From NCBI GenBank assembly GCA_028718125.1, contig JAQUMN010000024.1:1-55129 (forward strand): DNA of 55,129 nt. Direction: 5' to 3'. Both the position numbers and the translations under genes were made by a program. This document shows positions 7,692 through 16,583 of the stretch, one piece after another. Each line of letters begins with the position of its first letter. The first letter of the stretch is position 1. The notes beneath the pieces were generated by a model. It saw only the letters and a program-made list of their open reading frames with translations, was not told where the DNA came from and did not search any database. This DNA is from Kiritimatiellia bacterium. GTDB taxonomy: Bacteria > Verrucomicrobiota > Kiritimatiellia > JAAZAB01.

Positions 7692-9398
7692 ACTTTCCTG
7701 ATTACCGGTTGCGCAAAGTTAGAACCTGGACTGAAGAAAGGGGCCTCCGTCGGGGGAAAGGGCGGACTTGAAATCCACGCGCAATACGCGTTTTCGTCCG
7801 ATCCGAAGGCTGGCTGCAACACGTATGAGGTCTATATTGCCAATCATACCAAAGAGACGGTTGCATTCAGCGGGGCAGAATTGAATGGAAACCCCCTGCC
7901 CAAAGTTTATCCCAAGGAAATCAGCAAGCTGCTGACCGTCAAAATGGGTGAAGGCGATGAAATCCAATTGACCGAGCCGGGATTTCCCGAAGATAGTCCG
8001 GTAACTTGGTGGCAGTATTATCCGTGCAACGAGGTCAAGCCTGGGGAAACCATTGAATTTCAGGCCAATTTCAAAGCCCTGCCCGGCGGCCGCCAGCAGC
8101 TCCGCCTGATTCCTTCCGTTCCATCAATCGAAAATGTAACCGTTCCCGCGCCAAGATTCCGCCAGCCTGACAAGCGTCTGACCGCCGTCACCTATTCCCT
8201 GGATGGCAAACGGATGTTTGTGCAATACGTCTCGCGGAAAATTGCGATAAAGAAGTTGTCAATCAATGGGCAAAATATCCGCAAGTTCAATCTTCTCCAG
8301 TCGTCTGACGGCAACACGCCCGACTTGGTGGCCTTTGACGCGCCGTTTGAGTTAAAAGACGGCGATGTTTTGCATGTCCGGTCGGAATTTCAGGATGGCA
8401 GCCGGCGCGATGCTCTTGTCCGGGTATTATTGGGCATTGCTCTGGATGGCGGGTTCAGCGGGGGAAATAATGAGCAGGCCATCCGGAAGGAATACGGACT
8501 GGATGAACATTCAATCGTGACAATGTTGCCGTTTGACGTGGCCTGCGGGGATGCCAAAGCCGGCCAACAGGGGATGTCAGCGCCGGCCGTGGCGGTTGAG
8601 CGCCTGAAGCTCTATGAATCGCAAATTGAAAAAAAGTCTTTAATCGGAAATCCCAAATCGCGAATCGGAAATTCTTTGCTGGCTGTGAGCTATTGCGCGG
8701 CGAGTTGTCCGGCGACTTGGAATATATATAGTCAAATCAGCGATGCGGTTTATGCCAAGCCGTATCAGCTTGGTTGGGGCAAACAACCGGCGCGGTTTAT
8801 TGAAGCGGAAGAGCGCCGCGCGCTTGCGGAGGCGCAATCTGCTCAACCCAGACCGTGGCTATGGATTCCTGACAGGTTTAACCGCAGCGGGAGATACATG
8901 GCTTCCGGCGAACTGGAGGTATTGGCGTGGCTGATGCTGGAGCGCGGCGGCAAGGGGATAAGGTATCATTATTGGAACAGACCGGTTGAAGTGATCATGG
9001 CCGAGCACCCCTGGCTGCTGGCAGGGTTGGGTAAGCTGAACAAGGATATTGCGTTGCAGAAGGAAATACTCTCATCGCTGGTATGGGTGAATGAATGGAA
9101 TTTGGAGAAAGAAAAAATCAAGATGTATGAATCATGGTCCGGGGATCAGGGCATTCTGATTCTTGCGCGTAATCTGGACTACCGGACGGAAGCGGCCGAA
9201 ACGAAAGGACAGGAGCCGCGCTTCAAAGTTGCGCCGAAACAGGACGTGAATATAGCCGTCCGTCTGCCGGTCTGGTTCAAGGGTAAAAATGCGAAGGATT
9301 TATTGAGCGGGAAATCATTGCCGGCCGAAAAAGAGAACAATGTAATACAGGTTAAATTAGACCGATTGGAAACATTTCGGTTGATTTGGATGGAATAA
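7611..9398 (+). CDS. putative lipoprotein with glycoside-hydrolase-like C-terminal region, cassette 1
   Basis: The N-terminus is a lipoprotein signal: a hydrophobic stretch followed by the lipobox LITGC, with the lipidated Cys at residue 34. After it comes a beta-rich region with PGFPEDSPVTWWQYYPC. The C-terminal ~250 residues contain RPWLWIPDRFNRSGRYMASGELEVLAWLMLERGGKGIRYHYW. This resembles the end of TIM-barrel glycoside-hydrolase-like proteins, where a polypeptide 'RYMxYLALxxGAKGIxxYxY' precedes a beta-sandwich. No catalytic Glu/Asp pair can be assigned with confidence. The protein is 595 residues and would be membrane-anchored outside the cytoplasm. It has a full-length paralog at 17442. 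It follows the small secreted protein and precedes the RHS gene, so the three are probably one transcript. Confidence 0.72.
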   Translation: MKMFQSRSIGHWFSVRNFVSLCLSAFVTFLITGCAKLEPGLKKGASVGGKGGLEIHAQYAFSSDPKAGCNTYEVYIANHTKETVAFSGAELNGNPLPKVYPKEISKLLTVKMGEGDEIQLTEPGFPEDSPVTWWQYYPCNEVKPGETIEFQANFKALPGGRQQLRLIPSVPSIENVTVPAPRFRQPDKRLTAVTYSLDGKRMFVQYVSRKIAIKKLSINGQNIRKFNLLQSSDGNTPDLVAFDAPFELKDGDVLHVRSEFQDGSRRDALVRVLLGIALDGGFSGGNNEQAIRKEYGLDEHSIVTMLPFDVACGDAKAGQQGMSAPAVAVERLKLYESQIEKKSLIGNPKSRIGNSLLAVSYCAASCPATWNIYSQISDAVYAKPYQLGWGKQPARFIEAEERRALAEAQSAQPRPWLWIPDRFNRSGRYMASGELEVLAWLMLERGGKGIRYHYWNRPVEVIMAEHPWLLAGLGKLNKDIALQKEILSSLVWVNEWNLEKEKIKMYESWSGDQGILILARNLDYRTEAAETKGQEPRFKVAPKQDVNIAVRLPVWFKGKNAKDLLSGKSLPAEKENNVIQVKLDRLETFRLIWME

Positions 9399-9402
9399 AA
9401 GA

Positions 9403-9493
9403 AGGCTGCAAAGATGCAAAGCTCCAGAGAGACAAAGTTGTCTTGCCGCTATGGAACTCAAGCGCTTTGATGCTTTGGAACTTTATTGCCGCT
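9403..9493. repeat. imperfect inverted repeat, CGCAAAG family (copy 3)
   Basis: The left arm at about 9403-9439 (GCTGCAAAGATGCAAAGCTC onwards) and the right arm at about 9459-9493 (AGCGCTTTGATGCTTTGG) are complementary in their GCAAAG/CTTTG(A)TGC units. The repeat occupies the gap between the lipoprotein stop and the RHS start. It may fold in the mRNA between the two genes. Confidence 0.5.
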
Positions 9494-9524
9494 CAGGGGT
9501 TTTTTAAAAGAAATGGAGGAAGCG

Positions 9525-12500
9525 ATGCAATTTATGAAGAAACTGATGAAATACAACATAAGTCCATTGATGGCCGTGATATTGGTGTTTTCTGGCGTGC
9601 TGGCTGAGAACAGTTTTGGCAGTCCGTGTAGCGATTGCCCTGAGATAGACCCAACGTGCAGTTCCGGGTCTTGCACTCCTGACATCAACCATACCTGCGA
9701 TTGCCAGGGAGGCGCCATAAATGGCACTCCAACTCCATGCCCTGGAAGCCAATGCGGAGTCACCATCATGGGAGCATGTTCGGGATGCGATAGCATTGGG
9801 TCATGCAGCACCTGTAAGCCGAAGTGTGGGGGGTGCTCATCATGTGGCAATAACGGGGGTAACGGGGGCAATGGGGGAGGCAATGATTCTGGTGTGGGGT
9901 CGGTAGACTCCCGTTTTTCACTGGGGAATGATGAATTTGGGGATTTCATTGGTTTTTTGCGGATATACAAGAATGATCCCTGCGTTGAGCTGGCAAAGCC
10001 GGAAGGATTGACACTGCTTGCCGATACCGACAAACTGGAAATTCTCACGGAAGAGAGTAATACGAACATATTGCGCCAGGTGAAAAGCCCGGTCTGTCTG
10101 GCGGATATTGTGGCGATTCCTACAGCGGCATATTACCGGATAGATTTTTACCGAAGCGTGGACGTCGGCGAGGGAACTAACGGATATTACCAGCCCAACA
10201 CCGGCATTAATCCGTTTGCCCAGTATTATGTTGAGAATTTAAGCGGCTTGTCAAATGTGTGCAAGGAATTGAGAATCAGGGGAGGGATAACCGGCAGCAT
10301 TATTACGAATGTATATACTTATCAAACCAACGGGAACCAGACGGGGTGGAGTCTGAGCAAGGCGGGCGGATTGCAGAATATTCAGAAACTGACCGCGTTG
10401 AACGGCGCGAACGAGTTGATTGACACGAAAACGACGCGCGACGCTAATCAGACTTTAGCTTCCGAAACACGGATAACATGGCGGGTGTATGAATGGGGCA
10501 CGTCCATGGTGGAAAAGGTGACTGATCCGAACGGGGCGAATTTAAAAAGCACATACAGTTATTATGAAAACGAGGCGGAGATCGGGAAATACATGTGGGT
10601 CAAGATGGCGCTTGAGCCGGATGGGGCATGGAAAAAGTTTGATTATGATACTTCCGGGAGGCGGATAAAGGTGATTCAGGGCTGGTTGAATGCGGACACA
10701 AATGCGTCCGAGAGCGAAGCGCGGGTTATCGGCAATGATTATTCTTCCGTGGATGGAAATGACGTCGGCAGTATTCTGCCATGGAGCCCTCGGACAGTAA
10801 CGGAATCCCTTGAAGGCGTGGTGGTTGCTAAAACATATTATACATATTATGAGAACGAATACGGGGAGCGGGTGGAAATTGAGGAGAAATGCGCTGCCCC
10901 GTCGTCCGCCTACGGCTCAACAAACAACCTGCGCGAGACAAAGGTATATTATCCAAAGAGCAGCACGGCGGCCTCGTCGGAACAAATTAAAACGTATGAA
11001 CATTCGGACGGACGGCGCGATAGTCACACCTATGAATATGGAATATTCGTGTCTAACGCCAATCCTGCCCAGGTTTCTTTCACTGCCGATACAACCGGCG
11101 AGTGCATACGCGTTACATCGGTGCATGATACCATGAACGGCGGTGTTGCCGGCAAAACAACAAAGGAAACGGTTGTCCGCAATGCCTTCGGCAGCCAGTT
11201 GATGCATGAGAATTATGTCTGCACGGGTAGTACGAATTATGCCCGTATTGGATGGGCGGTAACCGCCGTTGATGATCTCGGGCATCCGGTCCATGTGTAT
11301 AATTCCAATGGGACTGAATCAGAAGCCACCTGGAACTGCTGCGGCAAGGAATGGGAGAAGGACGAAAACGGCGTGGAATATTCCTACACATATGACGCCC
11401 TGAAACGCCTGACCCAGAAAGTGAAACATGGCATTTCCGCCGGGACTTATCCGGCGCAGGCGGATCAATATACAACTTACACTTATGACGCCGAAGGACG
11501 AAAGTTGACCGAAGTGGTCAGTGCGTCAGGGCTCAACCAGGGCAGAACCAATCAATACGATCTGGCTGGAAGAATAACCAACTCCACTGATTCTGCCGGC
11601 TTGGCAACATCCACGGCCTATAGCCAGGATGGCTTGACCACAACCGAAACCCTGCCCGGCGGCTATACCCGCATCACCGAGCGTTACAAGGATGGGCAAA
11701 TCAAAAGCATCACCGGCACGGCGCAGATTCCCCAGTATTATGCCTATGGGGTCAACGAAGACGGCGCCCGTTGGACGACGGTGTATTCCGCCTCCAACAA
11801 CTCCCCTGTCTGGGTCAAGAGCACCACCGATCTCCTCGGCAAAACTGCCAAGGTTGAAAAACCGGGCTATTCGGGCACCGAAACCACCGAATATTTTTAT
11901 AACAACAAGGGCCAGCTTGTTAAAACCACAACAACCGGCAAGCCGGATACTCTTTACGCTTACGATGAAATCGGAAACCAAATCCGTTCCGGCCTGGACA
12001 TCAACGCCAACGGCGCGCTTGACCTTGCCGGAACCGACCGCATCTCCGAGTCCGAAAAATCCTACGAGCAGGTGTCTGGCGTCTGGTATTTGGCGTCTGT
12101 TTCTAAGCTCTACGCCGCCGACAACAGTTCCACCCCCATCACCAACAGCATCACGCGCCAACGCCTGACCGGCTTCAGCGGCAACCTTGTTGCCGAAACT
12201 GTCGCCATAGATGCCTACGGCAACCAGACCGTCTCCCGGACGACTTTGGACCGCGACAACAAGCTGGTCACGCAAACGGTGAATGTTCCGAATTCCGCAA
12301 ATGACAACATCACGGTATCCCAGAACGGGTTATTGGTCAGCGCTCAACGCTCCACGCTTGCCACTCCTACGTTCTACGGGTATGACGCCCTCGGCCGCCG
12401 CACGGGGGTATCCGATCCTCGCACCGGAGTTGCCACGACGCATTACGACAGCCATGGCTGGGTGGACTACGTCGAAGACGCCGCCGGGAAGCGGACTACC

Positions 12501-15053
12501 TATACCTATGATAGTTCCACCGGCCGCAAGATCAGCCAGACCGATCCCTTGTCCAATGTGTTCTATTCGTCCTTTTTGTCCTGTGGCCAGCTCGAAAAAA
12601 CCTGGGGCTCTTCCGCATACCCAGTCAGCTACGAATACGACGGCTACGGTCGCATGGTCAAGATGAACACGTATCGCAGCGGTTCGGGCTGGACTGGCTC
12701 AACCTGGCCGACAAACCCCGGCACGGCGGACACCACCGAATGGGTCTACCACGAGGCTTCCGGCCTCTTAACTGCCAAGAAAGACGCCTCCGGGAAACAG
12801 GTTTCTTACACCTATTCCAGTGGCGGAAAATTGGCTTCTCGCGAATGGGCGCGCGTCAACGGCACGAACAGCCTTGTTACAACCTACAGCTATTCCACGA
12901 ATTCCGGCGATTTGACTGGGATTGATTATTCCGATTCAACACCTGATGTCTCGTTCACCTACGACCGACTTGGCCGCCAAAAGACAGCAGACTCAAGCGT
13001 GAGCGCTCACACCTTTGCCTATAACGGCCTCCTGCTCGATACGGAAACGATAGTTTCTGATGCCGGGACAAATGTCATAGACCGTTCCTATGATTCGCTT
13101 GGAAGATCAATGGGCTTTAACCTGGGAAGCGATTATCAGGTTTCCTATGATTATGACAGTCTTGGGAGGTTCGGTTCCGTGTCCTTTACCAACGGGTCCT
13201 ATTCGTCCCTTGTGTCCTATTCTTACCTTCAGAACGCCGACATCCTCTCCGGCTACAGTGATTCGGCTTCCGGGTTGCAGGTTGCCAAAACCTACGAGGA
13301 TCACCGCAACCTGCTGACCCAGGCAAAAAATCAGATTGACTCCACGGTTCTCAGCCAATATGATTACGTCAACGATGCCGGCGGTCGCCGGACGTCAATA
13401 AAATACAGCGGCACGGCGTTTGACACGGGCAATTCGTTTAATCTCTACGGTTACAACAACCGCAGCGAAGTGCAGACGGCCGATCGGTACTGGGGCGCGA
13501 ATGTGAATGACACGTCCGACCCGATCGCCGACCAGTCGTTTGCTTACAATTATGACAACATTGGCAACCGTACGGCGTCATTGAGAAAGAATGACGAGAT
13601 GGACTACACGGCCAACAGTCTGAACCAATATACGCAACGGACGATACCGGGCGTGATAGATATGCTTGGTTCAGCTGAGACAAACACCACGGTTACGGTC
13701 AATGATCTGGCGACGACCAGACACGGGAAATACTGGTACCGGGAATTGTCGGTGACAAATTCTGCGGCTGCCGTGTATCAGGAAGTCAACGTGACAGGCG
13801 TTTATACTCCGCCGGATACAAACGATCTTGAGATCGTCACGTCCGTAACCGGGCATGTGTTTGTGGCCAAGACACCGGAAGTGTTCACGTACGATGACGA
13901 CGGCAATCTCTTGTCCGATGGCCGCTTCAATTACACGTGGGATTCGGAAAATCGGCTGATAGCAGCAGAAACCTTGTCCACTCTGCCTTCATCCGTGCCA
14001 AGGGTAAAGGTTGAAATCGCCTACGATTACATGAGCCGGCGGATTGCGAAGCAGGTTTCCAATATCGTCAGCGGCCAGTGGTCGGTCGTTAGTAGTTCCG
14101 CGTTCTTGTACGATGGATGGAATCTCATTTCCGAAAAAATCAGCAATCAGCAATCGGCAATCACAAATGCCTATGTTTACGGACTGGACCTCTCAGGCAG
14201 TCTCCAGGGCGCCGGCGGCATCGGCGGTCTGCTGGCTTCCTATTCGTCCTCTACGTCCTATCCCGTCCTATTCTGTTACGACGGAAATGGGAACGTGAGC
14301 GATCTTGTCGCCACAAACGGCGACATCCTCGCCCATTACGAATTCTCCCCCTTCGGTGAAACGTTGGTCGCCACCGGCCCGCTGGCCAAGGATAATCCGT
14401 TCCGGTTCTCGACAAAGTTCACCGATGATGAGACGGCCTTGCTGTACTACAGCTACAGATACTACAGCCCGAGTCTTGGGCGGTGGCTCTCCCGAGATCC
14501 GATAGAGGATCACATGCTTTTAAGGTCGGGACATAGTACCTCAGATGGTCATGAAGTAGCTGGAAAACGGCTACGAACGAGTGCTGATATACAGGTTGCT
14601 TACTCAAGACTGGGCTGTGCCCGTCTCCGCGAACAAAGCCAGCTTGTCGAATGGTTGCCGGCATCTGGATGGGAATCTACTCATAGACTCATTGTTCATG
14701 GAAAGGACGCTCTGTTCGGCTGGTCTAGATTAGACATAGATCAGCGAGTAGCACAAACTCAACGATCCGTTCCCGGTTGTCTGCAAGACCCTTTGCTTAC
14801 AGATCTCATTCGTTGCATTTTCATACAAGAATTTCAATCAGAACATGAGAGGCAAATGCAACAGGAAGTAATCAGCCGCGCATCAACATCCACCTACGAG
14901 TTTATTCGTAATACTCCTTTGACAGGGGTTGATGTGTTAGGTCTATACGCCTTAACATGCGAACACTCTGATGGTTGTAATGGCTGTTGTCCAGCTCACT
15001 ACTATTGTGCAAAGGAGATTTTTGGCAATTGGTCGTATTGTACATGTAAGTAA
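9525..15053 (+). CDS. giant secreted RHS/YD-repeat protein, cassette 1
   Basis: The start at ATG 9525 follows an AATGGAGGAAG site (1842 residues). Residues 1-30 are a signal peptide. A Cys-rich stretch (about 30-120, with CSGCDSIGSCSTCKPKCGGC) is followed by a Gly/Asn linker. The long middle is made of YD repeats (for example YTYDALKRLTQK, YAYDEIGNQI, FTYDRLGRQK), which in this family wind into a beta-barrel shell. The RHS-associated core is at about residues 1590-1660, ending YYSPSLGRWLSRDPIE. The usual hinge motif 'LYxFxxNxPxxxxDxxGL' is split by about 125 unusual residues and resumes as TYEFIRNTPLTGVDVLGLY. The last ~30 residues are a Cys-rich tip (seven Cys). RHS proteins deliver toxins, act as adhesins or package secreted domains; which applies is unknown. 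Confidence 0.88.
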   Translation: MQFMKKLMKYNISPLMAVILVFSGVLAENSFGSPCSDCPEIDPTCSSGSCTPDINHTCDCQGGAINGTPTPCPGSQCGVTIMGACSGCDSIGSCSTCKPKCGGCSSCGNNGGNGGNGGGNDSGVGSVDSRFSLGNDEFGDFIGFLRIYKNDPCVELAKPEGLTLLADTDKLEILTEESNTNILRQVKSPVCLADIVAIPTAAYYRIDFYRSVDVGEGTNGYYQPNTGINPFAQYYVENLSGLSNVCKELRIRGGITGSIITNVYTYQTNGNQTGWSLSKAGGLQNIQKLTALNGANELIDTKTTRDANQTLASETRITWRVYEWGTSMVEKVTDPNGANLKSTYSYYENEAEIGKYMWVKMALEPDGAWKKFDYDTSGRRIKVIQGWLNADTNASESEARVIGNDYSSVDGNDVGSILPWSPRTVTESLEGVVVAKTYYTYYENEYGERVEIEEKCAAPSSAYGSTNNLRETKVYYPKSSTAASSEQIKTYEHSDGRRDSHTYEYGIFVSNANPAQVSFTADTTGECIRVTSVHDTMNGGVAGKTTKETVVRNAFGSQLMHENYVCTGSTNYARIGWAVTAVDDLGHPVHVYNSNGTESEATWNCCGKEWEKDENGVEYSYTYDALKRLTQKVKHGISAGTYPAQADQYTTYTYDAEGRKLTEVVSASGLNQGRTNQYDLAGRITNSTDSAGLATSTAYSQDGLTTTETLPGGYTRITERYKDGQIKSITGTAQIPQYYAYGVNEDGARWTTVYSASNNSPVWVKSTTDLLGKTAKVEKPGYSGTETTEYFYNNKGQLVKTTTTGKPDTLYAYDEIGNQIRSGLDINANGALDLAGTDRISESEKSYEQVSGVWYLASVSKLYAADNSSTPITNSITRQRLTGFSGNLVAETVAIDAYGNQTVSRTTLDRDNKLVTQTVNVPNSANDNITVSQNGLLVSAQRSTLATPTFYGYDALGRRTGVSDPRTGVATTHYDSHGWVDYVEDAAGKRTTYTYDSSTGRKISQTDPLSNVFYSSFLSCGQLEKTWGSSAYPVSYEYDGYGRMVKMNTYRSGSGWTGSTWPTNPGTADTTEWVYHEASGLLTAKKDASGKQVSYTYSSGGKLASREWARVNGTNSLVTTYSYSTNSGDLTGIDYSDSTPDVSFTYDRLGRQKTADSSVSAHTFAYNGLLLDTETIVSDAGTNVIDRSYDSLGRSMGFNLGSDYQVSYDYDSLGRFGSVSFTNGSYSSLVSYSYLQNADILSGYSDSASGLQVAKTYEDHRNLLTQAKNQIDSTVLSQYDYVNDAGGRRTSIKYSGTAFDTGNSFNLYGYNNRSEVQTADRYWGANVNDTSDPIADQSFAYNYDNIGNRTASLRKNDEMDYTANSLNQYTQRTIPGVIDMLGSAETNTTVTVNDLATTRHGKYWYRELSVTNSAAAVYQEVNVTGVYTPPDTNDLEIVTSVTGHVFVAKTPEVFTYDDDGNLLSDGRFNYTWDSENRLIAAETLSTLPSSVPRVKVEIAYDYMSRRIAKQVSNIVSGQWSVVSSSAFLYDGWNLISEKISNQQSAITNAYVYGLDLSGSLQGAGGIGGLLASYSSSTSYPVLFCYDGNGNVSDLVATNGDILAHYEFSPFGETLVATGPLAKDNPFRFSTKFTDDETALLYYSYRYYSPSLGRWLSRDPIEDHMLLRSGHSTSDGHEVAGKRLRTSADIQVAYSRLGCARLREQSQLVEWLPASGWESTHRLIVHGKDALFGWSRLDIDQRVAQTQRSVPGCLQDPLLTDLIRCIFIQEFQSEHERQMQQEVISRASTSTYEFIRNTPLTGVDVLGLYALTCEHSDGCNGCCPAHYYCAKEIFGNWSYCTCK

Positions 15054-15059
15054 TATTGT

Positions 15060-15295
15060 CAAGCCTGTTTACAGGAAGTGCAGTGCTGCTTCACTCTGTG
15101 GTACGCAAACCGAATATAGGGCAAGTATGTCACAGGAATGACATGAGTTCAGGACCGGCCTTTGGTAGGTTGCATCTCAGGCGGAAAGCCATCCGCCGCG
15201 AGGTGGGGTAACGGTAATCGCCCGGTACGTGATCTGTCCGCTTGGTGGTGTGGAGGGGCGGGGACGCGAGTCCTTTCCCTATCCTGATTCGATTA
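15060..15295 (+). other. structured non-coding stretch, possible group II intron 3' remnant
   Basis: There is no ORF of note. The DNA has a hairpin GGCGG/CCGCC at about 15181-15198. From 15243 there is a GGTGGTGTGG block leading into a stem with a GCGA tetraloop (GGAC/GTCC) and the end CCTATCCTGATTCG. This order resembles domain VI and the 3' end of class C group II introns as I remember them, but I could not build a proper domain V, and no intron-encoded protein is present. At best it is a decayed fragment. Confidence 0.25.
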
Positions 15296-15304
15296 TATGA
15301 TGAC

Positions 15305-15772
15305 ATGAATCACGTTTGCACAGAATGTGGAGACTTGGCAACCATCCGATGCTTGAGCGGAAAGGAGTTGTGCAAGCGATGCGCCGCGAGATTTGGTTTC
15401 ACGCGCTCAGCTTGTTGCTCAGCTTGTTGCGGAACACCATATCGAGATCAATCCTTGAGCGAGATCACAGGTTATCCTTCCGCTCTCTTGGATGCCATGC
15501 GGCAGGGCATCTCCGCCACCGTCACCGCCAACGGTTTGCGAGGACATGTTTCGGCTCAAGAACTGTGCGATGGCATTCGGCAATACATGCTTAAGGAATA
15601 TGGAGCAGAGACACCAAATACTTTCGCATCATGGGGGATCACGACTTGGTCAGATGTAGGAAAAGTTATTTTCAGGATGATCAGCGCTGGAATCATGATG
15701 AAAACGGAACAGGATCGTCTGGAAGATTTTGACAACGTAAAAGGTCTCAATGATGTCTTTGCGAAGCTGTAG
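15305..15772 (+). CDS. Minf_1886-family protein with N-terminal Cys-rich motif
   Basis: The ATG at 15305 gives 155 residues; no good ribosome-binding site is visible. Residues ~75-150 (RGHVSAQELCDGIRQYMLKE, then ASWGITTWSDVGKVIF and the end DRLEDFDNV) match my memory of the Minf_1886 family, small proteins of unknown function found mainly in Verrucomicrobiota and Planctomycetota. Ahead of it is a Cys-rich part: CTEC, then CKRC at about residues 21-24, and CCSACC at about 37-42. This could be a B-box-like zinc site not usual in the family. It follows the first RHS gene by 250 bases. A link to the RHS tip is possible but not shown. Confidence 0.65.
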   Translation: MNHVCTECGDLATIRCLSGKELCKRCAARFGFTRSACCSACCGTPYRDQSLSEITGYPSALLDAMRQGISATVTANGLRGHVSAQELCDGIRQYMLKEYGAETPNTFASWGITTWSDVGKVIFRMISAGIMMKTEQDRLEDFDNVKGLNDVFAKL

Positions 15773-15946
15773 GGTTGTGGTATAGGGGTTCAGGGCATTC
15801 GGTGGTGGAAAATCCGGATAAAATCGGAATCAAAAAAGAGAAATGAGGAGTGAAATATTGGAGACAAGGAAAGTTCCGGCGGTAAAAATCCGCGGATGAG
15901 AGTCCATAAACGATGAATGGATAGACCAAGCCCGTGAAAACGGGAG

Positions 15947-16378
15947 TCAATAAACGACGGTATTGTTCAGGCCGCAATCTTCAGAGTAACAATTGGAAGG
16001 TGCGGCCTGTGGTGCATATAGGCTACATGCAGTCTCAAGTTGGGGTCGCGTATGTCGAGTTTGGGAGGGGCATGGGGAATGTCGCTGTATAAGTTCCACG
16101 GGGCGTTTGCCGACAATACCCTGATGAGGCCGGAATTCATTGTATCCGCCGTCGTCTCGCGAAGCCGGACTATTGTGGACAGGCCACGAGAAGTAAAATC
16201 CAAACTCATGACGGAAGTCGGATTGTCGCAGAGGCACGATAATCCGGCGCGTGCATTCGGATTTGACGGAGCGGATTAGGCGTTCAACAATGGCGGTGGA
16301 GCCGTAGTTCGGCGTTGCAACCGACTTTATGCCACCGAAAATAGCTCTCTGCGCCGCTTGCCCCCGATCTGATCCCAT
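15947..16378 (-). pseudogene. decayed transposase, integrase-core fragment
   Basis: Read leftwards, the frame contains GSTAIVERLIRSVKSECTRR and YNEFRPHQGIVGKRPVEL. These are hallmark C-terminal pieces of DDE integrase-core (rve) transposases of the IS3/IS481 type. About 13 extra residues (PVHNSPASRDDGG) interrupt the expected 'FYFSWYNEFRPHQ' run. The N-terminal half with the first Asp residues is absent, and there is no start signal. This is an inactive remnant between the two RHS cassettes and may mark how the duplication arose. The ~170 bases before it hold no gene. Confidence 0.7.
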
Positions 16379-16449
16379 CTCTTACGTAGCCGGGGACAGT
16401 GATCCCAGTCTATCTGCTGCGGCATTTGATAAAAAGCAAATAATAACAT

Positions 16450-16478
16450 TTGACATAATCCTGAATATTTGGGATAAG
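16450..16478 (+). promoter_or_regulatory. putative sigma70-type promoter, cassette 2
   Basis: TTGACA at 16450-16455, a 17-base spacer and GATAAG at 16473-16478 mirror the promoter at 6613. An alternative -10, TAAGAT, lies two bases later. The flanking bases are only partly conserved, while the two hexamers and the spacing are kept, which supports function. Confidence 0.55.
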
Positions 16479-16583
16479 ATAAAAATTAGGTGTGTATTAC
16501 GGTCTTTCTTGTCGCGCAGGTGTCAACGCCCAATTAGTGCGAATAAATTTATCGGATCCAAATTCGCAACAGGAGATAACCAA

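Noticed and set aside
11526..12275. 249-residue minus-strand ORF inside RHS1
   Set aside because: Gly/Val/Ala-rich shadow of YD repeats; a similar shadow exists in RHS2.
15242..15304. Upstream TTG start of the Minf_1886 gene
   Set aside because: The extension falls in the structured intron-like DNA and adds residues unlike the family; ATG 15305 directly precedes the Cys-rich motif.
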